From contig CM018043.1 of the NCBI GenBank assembly GCA_008638375.1, positions 44,267,917 to 44,331,916 on the forward strand: a stretch of DNA of 64,000 bases. The letters are read 5' to 3'. The position numbers and the translations under genes are program-made. The notes under the pieces were generated by a model. The model saw only the letters and a program-made list of their open reading frames with translations. It did no database searches and was not told where the DNA came from. The stretch comes from Nyssa sinensis (Eukaryota; Streptophyta; Magnoliopsida; Cornales; Nyssaceae). Of the stretch, positions 46,996-59,511 are shown piece after piece; position 1 is the first letter of the stretch, and each line of letters begins with the position of its first letter.

Positions 46996-47274
46996 CTTGG
47001 TGTTATATACATATATATATATATATATAGATTCATATTACATATATATACATATATGTATACATACCCATATGTGTATACATATACGTATACATGCACG
47101 TACACGTACTTCGATGCTCATTTATAGGTTGCTCGGGTATCGCTTGGGCATTGCCTGTATATCGAAGACTGTTCACATTTTAAAATCGTCCATTTTATTT
47201 GATGTCATAGTATAAATCCGTAACAGCTCGGGTTTACATGGTCGCTCAGTTACACTTCGGGTTGGGGTATTACA
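45049..47274 (-). mobile_element. Family B LTR, last segment
   Basis: It continues the B LTR after E2 and ends GGGGTATTACA. It contains the tRNA-like block at 45575-45675 and a very long mixed microsatellite at about 46670-47060 (TA runs, CA run, TATACA runs). The frames across that zone (46591-47127 and similar) are repeat artefacts. Confidence 0.85.
45575..45675 (+). other. tRNA-like block with A-box, B-box and T-run (copy 1)
   Basis: An A-box-like TGGCACAGTGG (45584-45594) is followed by a GGGG/CCCC stem-loop, a B-box-like GGTTTCAATTC (45637-45647), a 3' arm GGGGCA that can pair with TGCCC at the start, and TTTTTT at 45670-45675. It reads antisense to the LTR. It does not fold as a normal tRNA (poor T stem, irregular anticodon arm), so it is a tRNA-derived or SINE-like segment and not a tRNA gene. 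Confidence 0.5.
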
Positions 47275-48401
47275 TCGTGTTTATTCATGTTAATAAGGTC
47301 CTTAAGTAGATGAGGGCTATCGATAGGACGACTGTGTTGCAGTCTAGGCAGCACACTTAGTAAAGGGATGCTCTTGCTCATGATGATCAACACAAATAGG
47401 TGGATGATTTTTTGGTGGACAATGCTTACCAGCAGTGCAATTCAACACATCCACCACCTCTTGTACATCAGGCATCTATATCTATTGCTTTACAATATGT
47501 TTTACCTCGATGATGGGATGTGTGGATCACATGTTCCAACTTATGGATGTGATGTCTTTACGCTGGGATCAACTTTGGGAGCTAGGGCCAGGGTCCTTTG
47601 AAAAGAATAGTTCAAGGATTGTCTAATCAGGTTGCTCGTTGCATTAAAGAGAAGTCGGAGAATGAACAATTGGGAGGATATTTAATTGTTTTACTTTTTT
47701 TTTGTCATTGTTTAGAGATAACTTTTGTTTATCTTTTAGTTATTGGGATGTATGAGATATAACTTTGCACTCTACGGTATTTATTGGGATGTATGAGATA
47801 TAACTTTGCACTCTACGGTATTTATTGTTTAGTTTATCTATCTTACATTCCTAGCTCATGCTATATCTTCTGATATTTATTTCTTTTTATTTATGCATAC
47901 TGGATATTTGGATATATATCACCCTACTTTATTCCATGCAATGTGTTGATAATACTCTCCCTTTGTCATCTCGTGACAAAAAAAGGAGTAGATTTAGGAA
48001 TACTTAGTAAATGGGAGTGTTTTTATTGCATATTATTAGAAGAGGTATTTGAGAGATTTCACATATTCTTGTTTCGTGATCATAATACTTTTTAGTTACT
48101 TAGATTTGTTATATGCTTTTGTAGCTTTATTTTGAGAGTATTATGATTGCATGCATTTATTTATTTCACTTTAAGATACTTTTATTTCACTTGGTTTTAT
48201 TTGATTATACCACACTATACATTTCACGAGGTATGATTTAGTGCTTGTTTTGCGGCTTGACTAGGTGGATAACATCTTGAAAACAAGAGTAGTGTCTTCA
48301 TGAGTCATAGTATAGAGTTGTAAATCTTTTTTATTGGATTTTTGGAGATTTACTTTTCTATTTCTATGTATTCAATTGTTATAGTTTTGTCACAAGCTGT
48401 T
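47275..48401 (+). pseudogene. Sirevirus-like internal 3' region (env-like frame, then untranslated)
   Basis: It continues the region cut at 18894. Near 47970 the CTTTGTCATCTCGTGAC-AAAAAAAGGAG string resembles the stretch downstream of the last frame in Sireviruses. There is a perfect 42-bp tandem duplication at about 47738-47821 (TTGGGATGTATGAGATATAA... twice). Weak frames at 47368-47626 may be remains of the env-like frame. Confidence 0.5.
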
Positions 48402-48411
48402 AAAGGGAGAG
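48402..48411 (+). promoter_or_regulatory. Sirevirus-like polypurine tract
   Basis: AAAGGGAGAG lies two bases before the LTR start TGTTAGGATTG, as in plant Sireviruses. Confidence 0.6.
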
Positions 48412-49815
48412 TTTGTTAGGATTGTCAATCATATATTGTTTTGAAAAATTCATATAGAAAATACTATGACTTGTAATGTGTCCAAGTCCTAGTAGTTCAA
48501 GTACTCAAGTCTTGTGTCATTAAAGCACCCGAACTACAATGATAGTTTTAACAGTGTAGAGTATACAATGATAAGGTAAAGGTAAATGACCAGATACATT
48601 TCTTAGGGTTTGTTGCACACACACATCATGCATTCATTATATGTGAGAGTGTTTTTAAATATTTTAAATTATATGCTTGTGTGGTGATATTTCAATTCAA
48701 ATGGCTCATGTTTTTAAAAGAGTGTGAATGTTTTAAATAAGTTTTGAAGGCATTCGAATTAAAATAACACTATTTATGGAAAACACCCTAGGTCGTTCGA
48801 ACGACCCTAGGGTTCATTCGAACGAGGTGGGGAGCCATTTTTCAAAATGCTCTTGTTTGCCTTCATTTATGAGTTGGTTTGAATGAGAGTTCGTTCGAAC
48901 CCTAGGTTATTCGAACAAACTAGGGTCAAGTTTCTAGAGAGAGTTTGTTTGATCTCATCAATCTATACAATTCAATTAATCAAGAAAAGTAACCGATTAA
49001 CAAGTTAATATTTTAGTTTCAGCAGAAGCATTCATGCATTGATTAATCAAAAACTTGAAAGAATTTAAAAAGGATAGAAATGTGCATACTGATATGGTGA
49101 GGAAGAAACCACTACAAATCAACGATTTTTGATGGAAAAATCTGGGGCCCTAGTCCAGATGAAGAGTTCACTAGAGATACTCCAATCGAATATAGACTTT
49201 TGATGACACGAACTATAATTCCCTCTATCCCTGTTCATCTCTCCGATTTGGATTGGTTTTGAATCTATAAGGTGTTTCTCCAAGTGGAAACTCTACAACA
49301 ACCACGAACCCTTTGCAACCTCGAACCTTTTTGATTTCCTGATGCTTGAATTGCCACAAGATAGTACTAGTAATGGTAGAAGTGATGGATTTAAGCCTTT
49401 GCCAGGATTTGGATCTATGTGAGTATGCAAATCAAGTGAATGCTTTTTGGATTTAAAAAAGTGAGCTCTCAAGAACACTCCAAAAAGATTACCTTACAGA
49501 AATGAATTCTGGGTCTTTCAACCAAAGGTCACGGATTTCAAAATGATGCATCAAATTCTGAAATGGAAATGTTTGATGCACGACTCATTTGAATGAGGCC
49601 TTTTCGTTCGAACAAAATGAAATTCGTTCGAACAACTTATTGAATGATCGAGATTAAAAAGGCTACTAGAAAAAGCGTGGGAATGAGCTTTTTAACCTCA
49701 TTGAGCAACCATCAAACGAACACCATCTGGAAAGCTCGTGGGAACGAGTTTTGAAGCTCAATCAGACGAGTGTCAAATGAGCACATTCTATTACTCATTC
49801 GAATGAGGTCACTTG

Positions 49816-52800
49816 TGTAATACCCTGACCCAAATCGTAACCGAGCGAGCCATGTAAACCGAACCGATAGAGCTTTATGTCATGGTATCGAAAGGAACAG
49901 ACGATTGTGAAATTTAAATGGTTTCGAATATACGGACAATGACGGGCTATATTGAGCAAGCCATTAACGAATATGGAAATAAAAATAAAATAATAAAATA
50001 AAATAAAATAAAATAAGAATTAGAAATAAAATAAATAAATAAATAAAAAAATAAAAATTATGTTATGGCATGTGGTGTTAGATATATATATATATAAATG
50101 TATATATATATATACATGTATATGGGTGGATATATATATATATATATTAACATAAAGGGGGGGTTACATATAAATGATGGAGAGTTATGAATAAGAAAAT
50201 GAAAGGGTGCTGAAAAGGGGAGGTTACTGGTTGGGAGAGAAACGGAATGGGGAGAATAAAGAGGAAAAAAAAAAAAAAGGGAAATGAGAGAAAGAGAACA
50301 GGAAGAAACTCCAGAACGCTGGTTCTCTCCAAACCCAAGGCTATTGCGAAGACCACCGCTACTCTCGGAAGCTCGGCTTTGGCTCGACCGCCTTGCCCAG
50401 AGGCGGATGGGATGATCGTCATGGCATGGCACCGGAAGCCCTTGATCGGAAAGTGACTGAGATTAAAAGAAAGAAAGGTCGCGATGATGGCACGATCGCC
50501 GCATCGACTAACTCAGAGTTCTCACGGATTCATCACCAATCTGTTTGCAGAAAAATCAGAATTTGCCACCACAGTGGATTGCGAATCAGCAACGCTGATT
50601 CAAGAGCCAACTCCAATTCCTTCCACTCATTGTCATCGCCCAGGACAGGGGATCACTCGGAACAGGGTAAACCACTGAACCATTCGTCTTGGATTTTTAA
50701 AGCATGAATTCCTACGTTGATATAGAATCTTGTGGGGGATGGGAACTGAATTGATGCCCGGAATATCGTTAGTGTTGGAATTGAATCAAGGAAAACAGAA
50801 ACAAAAAAAAAAAAAAAGAAACGAACTGAACCCAACGTGTGAAACGGTGGAAAACAGAGGTGAAAAACCGATCGGATGGGGCGATTTTATTGCGATCAAT
50901 TGGTTTAGATCATGTGTAATTGATTCTCTTGGGTGCAGGTAAATTTTAGAATCAAATCGGGATGGAAACTGTAGGAGAAAACAGGAAAAAACGGAAGGGA
51001 AAGGGGCTGCCGGAAAACCGCACAGCCCCTGGTGCGCTACTGTTCCGGTTAATTTGGGAGTGCTCCGGTACTCCGATTTGAAATCCGACAGTAGATTTGA
51101 GTTGTCCATGATCTGTAGGTGTGAACCCCACTGAAAAACGTGAGAAAATCCGTCGTCGGTAAGTCGCCGTTGACGGAGAAGACAACCAACACGCTGAAGT
51201 GTTGCTGTGCGGCAGCTGGGTTTTTCGATTTTATTTTGGCCAAACCGGGTCGGGTCTGACCCGACCCACCCATTCAGATGACTGCCCAACACTTGTACTT
51301 CATGAGTAAATTTTTAAATTTGAGTTTAGATAGTGTTTGGTTAGAAAGGAGAGCTATCCAATGGTTGGGTTAAACTTGAACAGAAAATGAAAAAAAAAAT
51401 TAAAAACGTAATAACAGGGAATGGAAAAATTGGTATGGGCAGGGAATTGAACCTGTGACCAAAGGGGAAAAGGTGAGAAGCTTAGCCACTGTGCCACCAA
51501 GGCACATATGGTCTGTTTGGGCTCAAATACTATATGTATTAATTAGATTAATTAATTTAAATAAGTGGCTTAAATTAATAAATTTCAAATTAAATTTTGA
51601 CGCGTAAATTCGTAGAATGAATAATGAAAACTTATTATTTTGGACCTTTTGAAATTAATGGTGAGGTCCATTTTACAAGACGGAGTCCCGAAAAAATAAA
51701 ATAACCGTAGAATGCCAAAATGACTAAAATGCCCTACTTCAAAGGTGAGTCAAACGGACTCCGATTTAGTTAAGTAAATAGTGAATTTTTATTAATTCAA
51801 ACCTACTGGACTCAACGGTGAAGTCCAAATTATGAAAACAGAACCCAAAAAGTTGAGACACGTAAATGACCATTTTGCTCTTGGGTAAATTAAGTTTAAA
51901 ATGGAAATCGTAAAACATAAATTAGTAAGGGAGGTATTTAAAGTAACGAGGCATAAATTCGGTAAATGATATGAAAGCTGAAACGTGTTTATTGATTTAT
52001 AGGCAAGTCAAAAGGAAAGGAGAAAGTCACGGGATATTAAGACGTTGATGAGGTAAGTGGATTCCTATCTTTGATACGTGGTTTCCAAGCCACGTTCTTT
52101 CTATTACTGCCAATCTTGTACTCTTATATGTACTCACTGTTATTGTTTCCCACCATGGATATTGCTCTACGTGGTGGATGTCTATTGGTTGATGTTGCAC
52201 GATTGATTCATTTCATTGATATCCATTTACTGTATGTTATGTTATGATGTTCCATGTTTTGTACGTTCATATGGAATACTATAGAATCTGAATTTATATT
52301 AAGTGCCGGGTTTTGTGCTCAGCCACATTACCTATCTGATGCTATCTGATTGACTGAGACCTACGGGTCAATTTATGGGACCTACGGGTCAAAAAGGACA
52401 TATGGCAATTATGGCGTTTTTACGCATTAAGGAAAATGGGCATTTTATATGCATTTATGTTAATGGGGGGTATGCCGGGCCCCGAAAGACCGAGGGTTTG
52501 CCAAACCCTGAACAGAGTAAAGGCATCATCCATGTTAATTGATATTGTTCTATGTTGATTGGTTTGATTCATTGGACTTGACTGTGACCGTTTCATTGTG
52601 GCAGTATTTATGTTGATTGTGTTCATCGAGCCTATTCTATATTCATGCTACACTGTTACTCTTGACGGTTATTGTACGTTGTCATTCATTGGTTACTCTT
52701 GACTGTTATTGTACCTTGTCACTCATTGGCCATTGTGGCACTTTACAGTTGACTGGAATCGTTATCATGACTGTCTATCATGTTACCTTGACTTGTATTC

Positions 52801-53177
52801 ATTTATGTCATCCCCACCCGTATTGGGGATAGGCTTCTACTTACTGAGTTTGTAGCTCACCCCTTACTAAATTTTTCAGGTGAGAATGTTACAGAATCAC
52901 AGTAGGAGATCAGGAGCTTAAGGAGACAGTTGAGGAGCATAGTAGTAATGAATGAAGTCTCTCCCATGTACTCACCACCTAAGAGTGGTTTAGGATCAGT
53001 TTATTGTTAGTTTGAAGTTTAGTCTTTGAACAATAATTGTAATAAAGCTTCCGCACTTTAATGTCATGTCTATATTATTTACTGTTATCATTGGTAAAAG
53101 AATGGAAAAAGTAGGGACGGCCATTGGGTCGGCCCCACGATACGAGATCCGCATAGGGTGGGTTTCGGGTCGTGACA
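49816..53177 (+). mobile_element. Family B solo LTR (3362 bp), opposite orientation
   Basis: It starts TGTAATACCCTGACC and ends GGGTCGTGACA, flanked by the perfect duplication ACTTG (49811-49815 and 53178-53182). It is the reverse orientation of the B LTR that ends at 47274. It holds the tRNA-like block at 51425-51505, a TA-rich zone at about 50080-50145, and GACCTACGGGTCAA twice near 52357-52392. Short frames at 50058-51292 have no recognisable domain. Confidence 0.93.
51425..51505 (-). other. tRNA-like block (copy 2, best preserved)
   Basis: On the minus strand: GTGCC start, A-box TGGCACAGTGG (51486-51496), B-box GGTTCAATTCC (51443-51453) within a CAGG/CCTG T-arm-like stem, then a T run (51425-51429). 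It is again antisense to its LTR. The middle lacks a normal anticodon arm, so a functional tRNA is unlikely. Confidence 0.5.
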
Positions 53178-54231
53178 ACTTGGATTCTAACGACTAACAA
53201 AATGGTCTAGCAATTTTGGAATGTGAAATATTTGAACTCCCTAATTTAAGTATGAAATAATGTTTTCTTATAATGCCCGAGAAAAATATTAATAAACCAA
53301 ATACAACACACACACATGAATACTATGCATAATGGGTGAGATCCAAATCATAACTAAGTCTATTATACCTTGTGAAGAACAAGAAGACCGAAAGATGTAT
53401 AGGACAATGATGCTTTAGTCTTTTTTAGAGAGATACGAGGCTCGAGAGATCCTAAGCCTAGGATTAAGTTACAATTACCTATAAATTAGTTTTGTCAACA
53501 CAGATTATCCAATTACAACAATAGACTCAAGGTCCTAACAACCACTATAGAGAAATATTTTGTGTGATTAATTTACTCATTTAAAAAAAAAAACCCTACA
53601 TATAAAAAAAGGTTGTGACTCAAAATAAAAGGGATTTTTGGCTGTTCTTAGATAAAGAGATCTAGTCCTTTTTCCAAAAGAGATTCTTAAGAATATCATC
53701 TTTACATAGATCAAACCTCTAATCAAGAACCCTGTACCAAAAACATTTTTTTCTTAAAAAGTTGTACAATATATATCATTAAGGAGTCAAGATCGTGCGA
53801 TTGGAGGAATCCAAGGTTGCGTGGATTTGAAGTTGTGATTGAGTGCATTTGTTTGTGGTGGAAATTATGAAGAAAACTTGTGGATACAAATCATAGGAAG
53901 AATAGATCATTGAACAAGGCTAGAGTTATAGAGTCGTGTCTTTTGAGTTTGTAATCTCTCTAGTTTCTTCATTGTGATATTGTGTGCATTTGGTCCAGCA
54001 TTCCAAGGTTTTTCTTTGTAGTGTGGATTTCATATACGAAGCTTTCTTGTAAAAAGTCGTGTGTCTCAAACTTTTAGGCTTTATTGTTTATATTAGACAT
54101 ATTGTGGCTAGACACACAATAACATTAATTCACACATAATTGAGGTGAAAACTCAATCACAAAAGAATTTTAAACTAGATAAATTAATTTGAATTGATCG
54201 TATAGACCTATTCAACCCCCTAGGTCTATCA

Positions 54232-54780
54232 CTATATATCATGATAAATATAAGGCCTCTCAAGAGATTACTCTTCCATCACCATATCCTTCTTGACCCC
54301 AAACACGTCTCCTAATATCCCCCTAATGACTTAGAGAGGTGTGATCTTACTTAGGTAGTGAAATAATTGGTTAGGATTGTAGATATAATGAAATTTCACT
54401 ATGGTTAAATTTAACACTGTTATTTCACTATTAGATTAAAAGAGGCTACACGATATTTCACTGATCAAGTTTGGTGTAGAAATTATAAGAAATAATGTTA
54501 TGGCGATTGGGAAGAGTAATATTGTTAGATTATCAAAATAGTGAATTTCTATTATTCCTTAAACAATGATATTTTACTATTTAATTTATTAATTTTTCAT
54601 TCTAGAATTTAATATGTACTTGATGACTTGCATAATTTATAATATTTTATCACTCCTTAACTTTAAACTTTAGGCTAATTTTATTTATTTTCTGATTGAT
54701 TTTAGGCTTTATTGTCATCTTTTAAATTTTATTTCAGAATTAAAGAAATTGAAGCAGCCCATAACTACTTGGGCCAGACA
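54232..54780. other. AT-rich spacer, nothing recognised
   Basis: Short repeats of the form TTTCACTAT/AATTTCACTATGG occur at about 54391-54560. No frame or terminal motif was seen. Confidence 0.4.
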
Positions 54781-56180
54781 ACCTGATAATTAGGCCCGTG
54801 AGCTCCTCACCACTTTTGCTGATCTCAAAAGAATACAAGCCGTCCGAACTAAAAAAAAAAAAAAAGCACTAGAAAAAATGCAAGCCCAAGAAGCTTCATG
54901 TGTCATGTAGGGCTTAAGGGTTCTGTGGTTTTTAAAAGGGTCCTTATGGCTAAAGAGAAAAGGGGTAAAGGCAGCTAAAGAGACAGTACAAGCAGTGGCT
55001 AGCATGGGAAAGCAAGAAGAAATAAAAAAAGGAAGAAGCGGCTAGGGCGACTTCGAGAAATAAAAAAAAAATAAAAGAAAAAGAAAAGCAGTGCAGCAAT
55101 GAAAAGAAAAAAGGGAAAAGGAGCAAGCGGCGGCTAAGGGCGCACAAAAGGAGGAAAAGAAGAAAAAGCCAAAAGCGGTTGAACAGGAAAGAACCTGAAG
55201 CGGCGTGAAAAAAAAAAGAAACAAAAAGAAAGCAAGAAGCGCTGCACAGGAAGAGATTTTGAAAAAGGGATTGCGGTAGGATAAGAGAAAAATCAAAGGC
55301 TACTAGAAACCTGCGATAGAGAAAAAAGGGGAGGAATATTCTTTTCTAGCGCTCTTTTACTTCCATTCCTCTCAGAAAAAAGTTATGGTGAATTCATTTA
55401 TGTTGAATTTAATTTTTAGCATGAACTAAATTTTCTTTCTTCTAGGAAAACGATGTAATCTAGTCTCGAACTATGCTTGCTTTTCTATGCTAATTTGAAG
55501 TAATTTTCTTTCATGTTTGTTTGATTTATTCTGAGCTTATTGCTTCTAATTAATTGGTCAAAAGAGGGAATTATAGTAATTTGAAGTAATTTGAAGTAAT
55601 CTAGAGAAAACTTCTAGGAAATCAACTTAATCTTGTGATTTGCTATCAAAAGAGGGAATTATAGGATGGATCTTGGATATTTCGGCATAGGTGAATATAG
55701 AGATCGAAAGACTTATATGAACCTATGTAGTAGTAAAAATCATTGGTCTTATTGCATTCTTGCTTTATTAATTTGCATACTCCTGTGTAAAATGATGAAC
55801 AAAAATAGTTTCCAATTGACTGTCAAAAGAGGCTTTTGGATGATTTGAAGATTTGCTAACAAACATAGAAAATTAAATTCAATTAGTTAGATGAGTAAAG
55901 CATAGTGAGGGATTAGGTGAAATCGATTTCCTAGAAGTTTTCTCTCCTATTAATTTGATTTTCGAACAATATCTTTCTTTTCATTTGAGTACATTCTTTG
56001 AATTGATTTATTTTAAGCTGCAATTACAAAAATCTTAGTGACTTTTCTAGATAAAGTAGAGATTAGTATAATTTTGGTATTTTTCAAAAGTAAGTTACCA
56101 ATCCTTGAGGACGATACTCTTCTCATCACTTTACTATAAAACTACAATACTGTGCACTTGCAGTTTTGCACCGATCAGTA
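54781..56180 (+). mobile_element. TAT/Athila-like Ty3 LTR relic
   Basis: A purine-rich GAAAAAG/AAGCGGCT stretch (about 54940-55330) is followed by the TAGCATGAACTAAATTTTCT block and, at about 56095-56175, CCTTGAGGACGATACTC, TTTACTA and GTGCACTTGCAG. In plant TAT/Athila elements that sequence lies just before the LTR end and the tRNA primer site. No primer site is seen, so it looks truncated near 56180. GTCAAAAGAGGGAATTATAG occurs twice (about 55557 and 55645). The left edge is unknown. Confidence 0.5.
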
Positions 56181-57745
56181 CTCTAACACCCTGGTCATGA
56201 ATGGACTAGACCATGGGGTCATTGGACCCTAAGAAGGTGGGTGATTAAGTCTAATCAACCTAGTCGAGTGAATAAAGTATAGTCCATTTTCTTTAGAGTT
56301 GGTTTTTCCTTTAATTGACTCGATTCGTTAATATGTTTATACTTATTTAAGTCTTGTAACGAGATTAATTGAAATTGATCATAATGTAGTGCAACTAAAC
56401 CAAAAACATCTATAGCAAGGTAATATGCGAAGTTAACTCTACTAGTCCAATATACAATACATACATTATGTTAAATAAGGGTACATGCACCATTTTCAAT
56501 ACAGTGAATAAATATTACTGTGTAAATCAATGATACTCCAGTCACTGTCCATCTCATATTGCTCCAACAGCTGTCAGCTACTAGTCTAGGTACCTGCCAT
56601 TCCGATGAACAACAAGGGTGAGTGTAAGGTTTCCCAAAACACACTAGCAAGTAGCATGAAAAAACTAATGTAAGTCCGATGAGGATAATCTCTAATGTCT
56701 AATATGCAATCCCAATCACACAACAACATCATCGACCAGATCATAGATATAAAATGCAACAATCCAGAGCATAAGAGACCACTCCGCGTGGTACAACAAC
56801 AACAATAAGGCATGCAAGACATATCTAACATGAAGTATATCAACATATACAAACCTCACAATGCACCACCATTTCATGTTTCAAGCAATCAGAACAATGA
56901 TATCCAATAGAAGTATATCTAATACAAGATAAAAGTCTGATAAAGCAACAAAGTGTAATCACTACACAATCCAGGTCTATAACAAGTACAATCCATAGTA
57001 TAACACGTTGGACCTCGACAAGTCCTATACTTTTCTCTACTTCTTTCATAATTCTTCAAGACTATTTAATGGCTCATGGTAAAACCTAGGTATTTTTCGA
57101 GCTACTAACCTGATGGAGACATACAACTACCCATGCGAGGTTATGATTTGAAACCGAAGGGAGACACAATCCCCGTCACAAAACCTCAGTAATGTTCATA
57201 TCTTTCCCTTTCTCAACTTGGATCTATCTTATTCATAACTTCCCCTTTCTCATGCCTTCAACTATTTCATTTTTATCTATATCATTATCGTCTCACAATA
57301 TGTGGTGGCCACACAAGTTCACACCACATCCACATCAACAGTCATACAATGCAATACAAGATATCTCAATATATAGAAATCATATAATCCACAAAGTGTC
57401 TATACATGTATCTAAGGCACAAATATAATGAATAGTAAATCATCAAAATGATAATGACAATTATAACAAAAAGGGTAGGTAGTGATCAAGCATCAAAATA
57501 ATAACAGTCATATCATAAGGATCAATGATAAACATACAATACCAACCAACCAAAATCAGATCCTAGTTCAACTCTCAGAACCACCCGACTATAAGAAGAC
57601 ACTACTTGTGTCTGTCACAAAGTGTATTAAATACGTCACACAGTCCAGGTTCAATTCTCATAACCACCCCGACTCTTAACACTAAGGTTTCATAGTAATT
57701 CTTTAAGTTCTCTTAGGTTGATTACGTGTTAGCCTATATACCGAG
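56181..57745. other. Unassigned repeat-like DNA
   Basis: TAACACCCTGGTCATG at about 56185 resembles the start of a plant LTR (TGTAACACCC) with a decayed end. No other LTR edge, primer site or domain was recognised up to the family B LTR at 57746. Confidence 0.35.
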
Positions 57746-59511
57746 TGTCACCCTATACAGATCTCGTATCGCGGGGCCGACCCTGTGGCCATTCCTACTT
57801 TTTTCTTTCTTTGTATCAATGACAACAATGTATAATATAAAACTTAAAGAGTAAATCAGGGGAAGTCTTAAATACAAAATATTGTTCGACAATATCAAAA
57901 TAGAAACCAACATGAAACTAACATAACATCACCCTTGGGTGGTGAATACATGGGAGAACTATATTACTTCTAACATATTCCTTAAACTATCCCCCCTATA
58001 CTTTTGGACTCCTACTATGGTCCTGCAACATCCTTACCTGAAAAATAAGTAAGTCAGGGTGAACTGACAAAGCTCAATAAGTAAATTCTCATCTCTGACA
58101 CGGGTTAGGGTTAACATAAAAAGAATATAAACTCATAAATGTGAACATGATAGCCAATCATGAAATAAGATGTTGTGATAGCGAATAAAGATAAAATTCC
58201 ACAATGTCCAATGAACAGTAGGGTCACAATAATCAATCATGAGTAATAGATATAACATGAATATGGAAAAGCTCAATAGAAATCAATCAACATAAAAGTA
58301 CTGCCACAATGAATCGGTAACAATCAATTACAATTAATAAGTGAACTCTCAATATAAGATTATTCATAGGAAATGACAACATCCTATGAATCTAATAAAC
58401 GTAAACATGTCAATAAACTATAAGTGATGCATTTATTCTGTTCAGGGCTTGGCAGACCCTTGGTCTTTTGGGGCCCGACATACCCCCTTTAACCTCAATG
58501 CATATAAAATGCCATAATGACTCAATGTATAAAAATTTCATCATTGCCATATGTCAGGTTACGGACTCGACCCGTAGGTCCTGTCAACTCAGAAAGCATC
58601 AGATGGATATTATGACTGAGCACAAATCTGACATTCATAATAAATCATGATTATTCGTGATTCCATAAGAAGTATATAAAAAATGGAATATCATTCAGTA
58701 AACACATAATAGCAGGCCTTTCAAGGCGTGCTACAAAAATTAGAAGATAATGATCAATGATGTAGCAATCAATAAGTATCTACAAGATAGAATAATATCA
58801 CATTGTGAAAAAAAATAAATATTTGGTATGTACAAGAGTATAAAATTGGCAGTAATAGAATGAACGTGGCTTGGAATACCACATATAAGAGATTAGGGTT
58901 TACTTACCTTATCTGTGCGTCCTAGTATTTTGTGACTTTTCCTTTCCCCTTCGAGTTCCCTATAATTCAGTAAACATGTCTCAGTTCCAATGCTATTCAT
59001 CAAATTTTATACTTCGTTACTATAAGTATCTTTTTTTAATAATTTAGACTCTACTATTGAGTCCAGAATGTCGAAAAAAGTCGGTTTAGACTTTCACGAT
59101 TTCCAATTTTGACTTCTATACTAAAACAAGCATATTGGTCATATTGTACTTTTACGTGTCTCTATTTTTCAAGACCTATTTTTACAAATTGGACTTCATC
59201 GTTGAATCCAGAATGCTTGAAATAATAAAGATTCACTATTCATTTATTTTAATCGGAGTCCGTTTGACTACATTTGACTGAGGGGCATTTTGGTCATTTG
59301 GCATTTTTACGGGCATTTTATTTTTTGGGACTCCGTCTCATAAAATGGACCCCTCTATTGACTTTAGATATTCAAGACAGTAAGAAAACACTATTCGTTT
59401 GCTGTTTTTGGACTTTAATTTATTTAACAATAATTATCATTATTTAATTTATTTATTTAATTAGTTCAACTACAAAATATATATATTTTCAGTGGAATGG
59501 GATCACATGTG

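Larger units (their letters stand above)
18895..47274 (-). mobile_element. Family B solo LTR, interrupted by two later insertions
   Basis: The ends are TGTCACGAC (18895) and GGGGTATTACA (47274). The flanks are TCATG (18890-18894) and TCGTG (47275-47279), a duplication with one G/A difference that CpG decay explains. The LTR itself is in three parts: 18895-18985, 22294-23253 and 45049-47274, about 3.28 kb together, close to the 3362 bp of the uninterrupted copy at 49816. The parts align in order with that copy and with the copy from 57746. It contains the solo LTR at 18986-22288 and element E2. Confidence 0.85.
48414..54231 (+). mobile_element. Sirevirus-like copia 3' LTR, split by a family B solo LTR
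   Basis: It starts TGTTAGGATTGTCAATC after the PPT. The tail reads CCTATTCAACCCCCTAGGTC, then CTATCA, typical of Sirevirus LTR ends. Without the insertion at 49816-53177 it is about 2.45 kb. It is rich in TTCGAA palindromes, including the perfect 16-bp GGTCGTTCGAACGACC at 48790-48805. The right edge (54231) is my best guess. Confidence 0.6.

Noticed and set aside
54848..55296. Minus-strand frames rich in F, L and S that resemble membrane proteins
   Set aside because: They are complements of an A- and G-rich LTR stretch. The apparent hydrophobic segments are low-complexity artefacts.
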